A stretch of DNA of 64,000 nt, taken from the NCBI RefSeq assembly GCF_032854445.1, contig NC_088296.1, positions 7,726,966 through 7,790,965 on the forward strand. Direction: 5' to 3'. The translations under genes and the position numbers were made by a program. The DNA is from Liolophura sinensis (Eukaryota > Mollusca > Polyplacophora > Chitonida > Chitonidae). The notes beneath the pieces were generated by a model. That model was given only the letters and a program-made list of their open reading frames with translations, made no database searches and was not told the origin of the DNA. Positions 59,601 to 64,000 of this stretch are shown one piece after another. Within the stretch, counting starts at the first letter, position 1, and the number at the start of each line of letters is the position of its first letter.

Positions 59601-62600
59601 TATCAACACACTTCGAGTACATGCTTTTACACTTAGTGATTTTCATCTTTACAGTTTTTACCGTTTTCTCTCACGAGATATGGTGGAAATTGCACATTTT
59701 CATATTGTACATATCGAATAAATGAACAAATAATAAAGAAGCCTTTTAATTTCTAAACATTCGCCTGACTAATTCCGTAACTTGCACGTGAATTCTTATA
59801 TAGTACAAAGATAGAATAATACCAACTCCTAACGAGAAATGCGCCGCATGGAATCTTTTATGGATATTTTTGCGCTCGTGCGTTCGGTGGAACCTTTCAT
59901 GTTTCAACACAGAACTTTTCCAGAAAATATTAAAGACATGTGTAGTCATACACTTGTGTTTAGGATATCGCCGAAAACTATTCTTAACTATTCTTTCCGC
60001 CTTTGGGGGGAGTGGGGGGTTGTGAACTTTTATTGACACTTGTAAACAAAATATCTTCAGTCGTACGTGGGAAAGTCTGTCAGCAAACTGCGGATGGTCG
60101 TGGGTTTTCCACGAGCTTTGGTGGGTTTCCTTCCACCATAATGCTGGCTGCCTTCGTATACATGAAATATTTATAATAAGTACAGCTTCAAGTAGGCTTC
60201 ACACCAATCACATAAATCAAATAAATATAGGCAAAAATAAGGATACGATGTAAACGTATGCTTTATCTGAAACCGCACAAAGCCAATACAGCCCTTTATA
60301 ATTTCAACACTCGTTTACCCTAAGGAAGATAAACTAGAAGACATTCCAAGTCGTGCCGGGCGAGATCCGGGAGCGAAGATCGGTTGATCATCCAGTGTTG
60401 AACATCTCAAATGTTCATAGAAAATCAATGTGTTAGTTTTCATACGTCTCCTTTCTCACTGTTTTTAACAAAATGTGTCTGCTTCACAATCAGGTTATCC
60501 CTCTCGTCAAGGCGCTGGTGGTCATGGGGGTGGTGTAGGTGCTGGCACAGGTAAGGTTCATCTGACTGGCATATTAAAGACCACGAAGAATGTAATATCA
60601 ATACAAATGACAGTTCTAAAGAGTGCTAAAGCAGCGATTCTGGTGTTTAAGCCGGTATTGCTGACCCATTTGGTGTTACTTCCGGTTACCTTAATGGTGT
60701 CCATGTACAGATACATAACCAACCTAATTAGAAAGTCTACATTTTTCATAATCATTAGTGTATTGTAACACAGCACAGCAAGTATATGTAGATGTGTCAA
60801 ACGAGATAAATAGATTTCTTGACAATAATTGAAGGCGTGCATGCCCTCTCTTTTTGAACACAGCTTAACGATATCAACACACTTAGAGTACATGCTTTTA
60901 CACTTAGTGATTTTCATCTTTACAGTTTTTACCGTTTTCTCTCACGAGATATGGTGAAAATTGCACATTTTGTTTTTGTACATATCGAATAAATGAACAA
61001 ATAATAAAAAAGCCTTTTAATTTCTAAACATTCGCCTGACTAATTTCGTAACTTGCACGTGAATTCTTATATTCTACAAAGATAGAATAATACACACTCT
61101 TAACGAGAACGGCGCCGCATGGAACCTTTTATGCATTTATTTGCACTCGTGAGTTCGGTGGAACCTTTCATGTTTCAACACAGAACTTTTCCAGAAAATA
61201 TCGAGTACATGTGCAGTCATACACTTGTGTTTCGGATATCGCTGAAAACTATTCTTAACTATTCTTACCGCCTTCGTGGGGGTTGTGAACTTGTATTGAC
61301 ACTTATAGACCAAACCTCTCCGGCCGTACTTGGAAAAGTCTGACAGCAAACTGCGGATGGACGTGGGTTTTCCCCGAGCTTTGGTGGGTTTCCTTCCACC
61401 ATAATGCTGGCTGCCTTCGTATAAATGAAATATTTATAATAAGTACAGCTTCAAGTACGGCTTTACAAAAATCACATAAATCAAACAAAATGTAGACAAA
61501 AAAAAAGGATACAATGTAAACGTATGCTTTATCTGAAACCGCACAAAGCCAATACAGCGCTTATAATTTCAACACACGTATACCCTAAGGAAGATAAACT
61601 AGAAGACATTCCAAGTCGTGCCGGGCGAGATCCGGGAGCGAAGATCGGTTGATCATCCAGTGTTGAACATCTCAAATGTTCACAGAAAATAAATGTTTTA
61701 GTTTTCATACGTCTCCTTTCGCACTGTTTTTAACAAACTGTGTCTGCTTTCTAATCAGGTAACCCCCTTCTTCAAGGCGCTGGTGGTCACGGAGGTGGTG
61801 TAGGTGCTGGCAGTGGTAAGGTTTATTTGACTGGCATATTAAAAACCACGAAGAATGTAACATTAAGACAAATGACAGTTCTAAAGATAAATATAGCTGC
61901 TAAAGAAGCGAATTCGGTGTTTAAGCCGGTATTGCTGACCTGTGTGGTGTTACTTCAGGTTACCTTAAAGTATTCGATAAATAGATACATAACTAACCTA
62001 ATTAGAAAGTCTACATTTTTCGTAATCATTAGTGTATTGTAACACAGCATAGCAAGTATATATGGATGTGTCAAACGAGGTAAATAGATCATCGGACAGT
62101 TTTTGAAAGCGTGCAATGTCCCGTCTTTTTGAACACAGCTCAACGATATCTGCACAGTTAGAGTACATGTATTTACACTTAGTGATTTTCATCTTTACAG
62201 TTTTCACCGTTTTCTCTCACGAGATCTTTAAATATGGTGGAAATTGCACATTTTTGTGGTTTGATCGAAATTTGCGACAAAAACATTGCAGAGGAAAGAT
62301 AAGACCGGATTTGTGATCATGACGTCAGAGTATGTCAGATAGCATATTTAGAATATTGCAATTAAAAATTAAAAACAAAAATTACGTGATATATCTTACA
62401 ATGTATCAGGTTTAATTGGCATAAACATTGCATTCTTTCTTCGAAAAAGTCTCTAGTGAACGGTGGTAACGTGCGTTAAATTTCAAGTTAATCAAAAGTT
62501 GGGTTTTAAAGAATAAAGCTGTTAAATGTCTAACTTAAACCAAAAATGGCCGCCTGTGCGGCATGCACCCCTAACAACTGCAGAGTCGGTAACTAGAACG

Positions 62601-64000
62601 GAAAATCTCTGTCCACTTTTGAAATACTGTCAATAGAATAGAATGTAGCTAAACATTGCCACACTCAATAATCCAGAAGCATTGGGCATTTTTTTTGTGA
62701 TAATGTAATGTAGAAATGTAATAAGGATCAATACCAGAGCAGAACTAAGAAAAGAAATCTTATTTTAGGGCTTTGATATCTTAGAAAATTATTTGATTGG
62801 TGTTTAACGCCGTACTCAAGAATATTTCACATATATGGCTTACGGTGGAAGGAAACCTGGGAGAAACCCACGACCATCCACAGTTTGATAGTCAGAATTG
62901 TTACCTTTACTTTTTAGCCATGACACCAAGTTTCCGTTGGTATCTGTTTCTTTTTGTGCAGAAAAATAAGTGTTCCCCCCACTGAAGCATATGTTAGCAA
63001 TCACTGATGCCATACTCTGTCATAGCATCACCTGTACACTGTTCTTTTATCTGCAACATTGTACATGTTTATCTGTCTAAAATGACACTAGAATGCTTTC
63101 ACTGTTGTCGCTGCATGTAACACCTAATCACTATGGTGCAACCACCAGGGAGGTGGTGTGGAAGTGGGAAGGGAGTGGTTGGCAAAACGTCTTTGATTCC
63201 CCCCACGAAATAACAGTACACAATTTACGGTTCGTCACCAACTTTAACCTATCGTTTATCGTCTTCAATCCTGATGGAAATTTTGGGTACAGCTATTTGA
63301 ATTATTCATGTGTGAACTTCCCTCAAGGAAAACTTACGGGAAGCGACCGATTACATGGGACATGTGACGAAGTCTAACACTAAATGATCGGTCTGTTATG
63401 GTCGATCACGCATGTACATATTATACTACTTTGTTAATTCTTATCTATGCGTGGAAACAGGTATTCGTATACAACTCGTCAACGAATAAGGACGTTCCAG
63501 ATCAATACTCGCAAGGCCAATTCTCCAAAAAGACGCAGCACACAAACCACCAAAGGATTAAGAAAGTGCACAAAATACAATAAAATAGGACGGAATTTTG
63601 CTATGAGAAGCCGTCAACGGTTTTTAGTGATGTTGGAAAGACGCAAGGTATTTAACTCAGGCGAATCAAAGTTAAGTCACCATTCCAATTGTGTACCATT
63701 CCAGCATATCAGTTCTCGATAACAAAATATGTCTCATTCTTCAGTGTTTATGACACAGTACGTCTGCTTCTCAATCGGGTTACTCGCATTTTACAGGAAC
63801 CAATCAGGCAGGTGCCGGGCAAGGTAGACCTTTTCGCCGACTTCCCCGAAAACTGCCTCAGCTGGAAGTATACGTTAACCCTCAGGACGCCGTAGCCACA
63901 TCTGTGGTCAGAACCACTGACCAGTACTTCTACAAACCCGCACCTGTTGGCTTTGACCACATCATCACAAACATCAATGGCGGATACAACAAGGAATACG
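50576..64000 (+). CDS. Secreted glycine-rich C1q-domain protein with amplified exons (gene 4, runs off the right edge)
   Basis: Plus-strand gene: join of 50576-50678, nine 57-nt exons (51731-51787, 52883-52939, 54163-54219, 55426-55482, 56689-56745, 57960-58016, 59223-59279, 60494-60550, 61759-61815) and a C1q exon starting at 63797 and continuing past the edge. Every junction is phase 1, so any subset of the repeat exons keeps the frame. The product would be a signal peptide, a short Tyr/Gly linker, nine 19-residue glycine-rich repeats and a C1q head. C1q-domain proteins are secreted, usually trimeric, and are expanded as pattern-recognition lectins in bivalves and brachiopods. Here a non-collagenous Gly-rich stalk replaces the usual Gly-X-Y stalk. 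A shell-matrix or mucus role is an alternative. A TATA box at 50485 supports the start. Confidence 0.82.
50850..51055 (-). repeat. Second dispersed repeat (type D2), copy 2
   Basis: Reverse complement of this region aligns with 25320-25510 along its length, including tcggcatggaacttcagtgg. It is in intron 1 of gene 4, before the exon array. The adjacent agggtttgattccaggtctc is tRNA B-box-like. Confidence 0.6.
51731..51787 (+). CDS. Gene 4 repeat exon 1
   Basis: A 57-nt exon, phase 1-1, with acceptor aatcag and donor GTAAGG. It encodes GYPARQGAGGHGGGVGAGT. The unit that follows is about 110 bases shorter than the others because part of the intron is deleted. Confidence 0.82.
52883..52939 (+). 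CDS. Gene 4 repeat exon 2
   Basis: A 57-nt exon, phase 1-1. It encodes GYPDHQGAGGDGGGVGAGA, the only copy with Asp in place of the central His. The donor is GTACGG rather than GTAAGG. Confidence 0.8.
54163..54219 (+). CDS. Gene 4 repeat exon 3
   Basis: A 57-nt exon, phase 1-1, with acceptor aatcag and donor GTAAGG. It encodes GYPSRQGAGGHGGGVGAGT. Confidence 0.82.
55426..55482 (+). CDS. Gene 4 repeat exon 4
   Basis: A 57-nt exon, phase 1-1, with donor GTAAGT. It encodes GYPDFKSAGGHGGGVGAGT. Its variable segment is the most diverged of the internal copies. Confidence 0.8.
56689..56745 (+). CDS. Gene 4 repeat exon 5
   Basis: A 57-nt exon, phase 1-1. It encodes GYPARQGAGGHGGGVGAGT, the same as repeat exons 1 and 7. 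It sits 2534 bases upstream of its near-identical partner, repeat exon 7. Confidence 0.82.
57960..58016 (+). CDS. Gene 4 repeat exon 6
   Basis: A 57-nt exon, phase 1-1. It encodes GYPFRQGAGGHGGGVGAGT. It partners with repeat exon 8 in the 2534-base duplication and differs from it at the fourth residue (Phe versus Ser). Confidence 0.82.
59223..59279 (+). CDS. Gene 4 repeat exon 7
   Basis: A 57-nt exon, phase 1-1. It encodes GYPARQGAGGHGGGVGAGT and is identical in peptide to repeat exon 5. Confidence 0.82.
60494..60550 (+). CDS. Gene 4 repeat exon 8
   Basis: A 57-nt exon, phase 1-1. It encodes GYPSRQGAGGHGGGVGAGT. Confidence 0.82.
61759..61815 (+). CDS. Gene 4 repeat exon 9
   Basis: A 57-nt exon, phase 1-1. 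It encodes GNPLLQGAGGHGGGVGAGS. As the edge copy it is the most diverged: Tyr becomes Asn, and the last residue is Ser. Its acceptor context (tttctaatcag) resembles that of repeat exon 1 more than those of the inner copies. Confidence 0.8.
61816..63796. other. Last visible intron of gene 4
   Basis: It starts with the ninth unit's intron (to about 62265), then unique sequence with a SINE fragment, and ends in a degenerate copy of the unit's pre-exon region (about 63725-63785). An open stretch at 63093-63376 is unassigned. Confidence 0.6.
62793..62888 (-). mobile_element. SINE 3' fragment, reverse
   Basis: tggtgtttaacgccgtactc, aagaatatttcac and cccacgaccatccacag mark the reverse 3' half. It lies in the last visible intron of gene 4. 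Confidence 0.75.
63797..64000 (+). CDS. Gene 4 C1q-domain exon (partial)
   Basis: The exon starts in phase 1 after cattttacag and is open to the window edge (68 codons). A Gln/Gly linker (TNQAGAGQGRP) and a basic stretch (FRRLPRKLPQLE) lead into the C1q fold: DAVATSVVRTTDQYF, then PVGFDHIITNINGGYNKEY. The F-D-x-I-I-T-N-I-x-x-x-Y-N/D pattern is the diagnostic beginning of C1q/TNF-like heads. The C-terminal half (about 60-70 residues) lies beyond the window. Confidence 0.8.

Larger units (their letters stand above)
55950..61015 (+). repeat. 2534-bp two-unit higher-order duplication
   Basis: Within the array, the segment about 55950-58480 recurs at about 58484-61015 with a constant offset of 2534 bases and only scattered differences by eye. 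Repeat exons 5/7 and 6/8 are the corresponding pairs, while neighbouring single units differ far more. This is a recent two-unit duplication on top of older one-unit amplification. Confidence 0.72.
51650..62265 (+). repeat. Tandem array of nine approximately 1.26-kb exon-bearing units
   Basis: Nine units, each with one 57-nt coding exon. Start-to-start spacings are 1152, 1280, 1263, 1263, 1271, 1263, 1271 and 1265 bases. Each unit holds the same intron landmarks: a gaccgcc/gtattgctg stretch, an acataaccaacc block, a ctcacgagat block, a truncated SINE 3' end (about 52440-52620, 53720-53900, 54985-55165, 56250-56425, 57522-57697, 58784-58960, 60056-60230 and 61314-61495) and a ggttgatcatcc block before the exon. 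The SINE inserted before amplification because every internal unit carries it at the same place. The ninth unit breaks off near 62265, before its SINE. Confidence 0.88.

Noticed and set aside
52429-62207. Recurrent minus-strand ORFs of 70-119 residues in each array unit
   Set aside because: They lie in introns of the plus-strand gene, partly over the SINE fragment. They recur only because the unit is duplicated, and stops appear in some copies.
63471-63590. Possible extra exon after aaacag at 63461
   Set aside because: A stop (TAA) follows after a few codons in the required phase.

Overview
The window is eukaryotic genomic DNA. It has small exons with GT/AG introns, long AT-rich non-coding stretches, many tRNA-derived SINE copies, microsatellites and long minisatellites. 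It shows no operons, Shine-Dalgarno sites or long bacterial ORFs. The SINE (tRNA-like head, 3' end 'gtataagtgaaatattcttgagtacggcgtaaaacaccaatcaaataaataaa'-like, written here only as a type) and the mix of C1q-domain, EGF-receptor and Ig/propeller genes suggest a marine lophotrochozoan invertebrate. A mollusc is most likely, and a brachiopod is possible. I cannot name the species.

Four genes can be assembled by hand from splice sites, phase and domain logic. (1) Minus strand, 9628 to 4762: a complete five-exon type I membrane receptor of 317 residues, with signal peptide, two EGF-like exons, a transmembrane exon and a tyrosine-rich tail. (2) Minus strand, 34980 to 25893: a paralogous receptor with three EGF-like exons (one calcium-binding type), a Thr/Ser/Pro stalk, a transmembrane exon and a tail. 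Its signal-peptide exon was not found. Both tails contain the same string YEEIDLP, whose YEEI core is the classical Src-family SH2 docking motif. (3) Minus strand, 42382 to 37082: signal peptide, one Ig domain, three hydrophobic segments and a cytoplasmic NHL-like beta-propeller. It carries an in-frame TAG inside the Ig Y-x-C signature and three stops in the propeller exon, so it is probably a recent pseudogene. (4) Plus strand, 50576 to beyond the right edge: a secreted glycine-rich protein ending in a C1q domain.

The most striking structure is in gene 4. Its glycine-rich part is encoded by nine copies of a 57-nt symmetrical (phase 1-1) exon. Each copy lies in a tandem genomic unit of about 1.26 kb (51.65-62.27 kb), and the last units form a 2534-bp higher-order duplication. 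The array appears bounded by its own sources. The 3' end of exon 1 and the 5' flank of the C1q exon both resemble the unit, and the C1q exon now uses an acceptor 18 nt downstream of the mutated ancestral one.

Layout: 1-4.7 kb non-coding with SINEs and a C-rich minisatellite; 4.7-9.7 kb receptor 1; 9.7-25.8 kb gene-poor, with a 26-bp minisatellite (11.9-13.5 kb), AC/AT microsatellites (17 kb), a possible kinase-like exon remnant (17.6 kb) and a 31-bp minisatellite (20.3-22.2 kb); 25.9-35 kb receptor 2, with a 57-bp minisatellite in an intron; 37-42.4 kb Ig/propeller gene; 42.4-50.4 kb non-coding with several SINEs; 50.5-64 kb the C1q gene. Two tail-signalling receptors, an Ig receptor and a secreted C1q protein within 60 kb would suit an innate-recognition neighbourhood, but that is inference.
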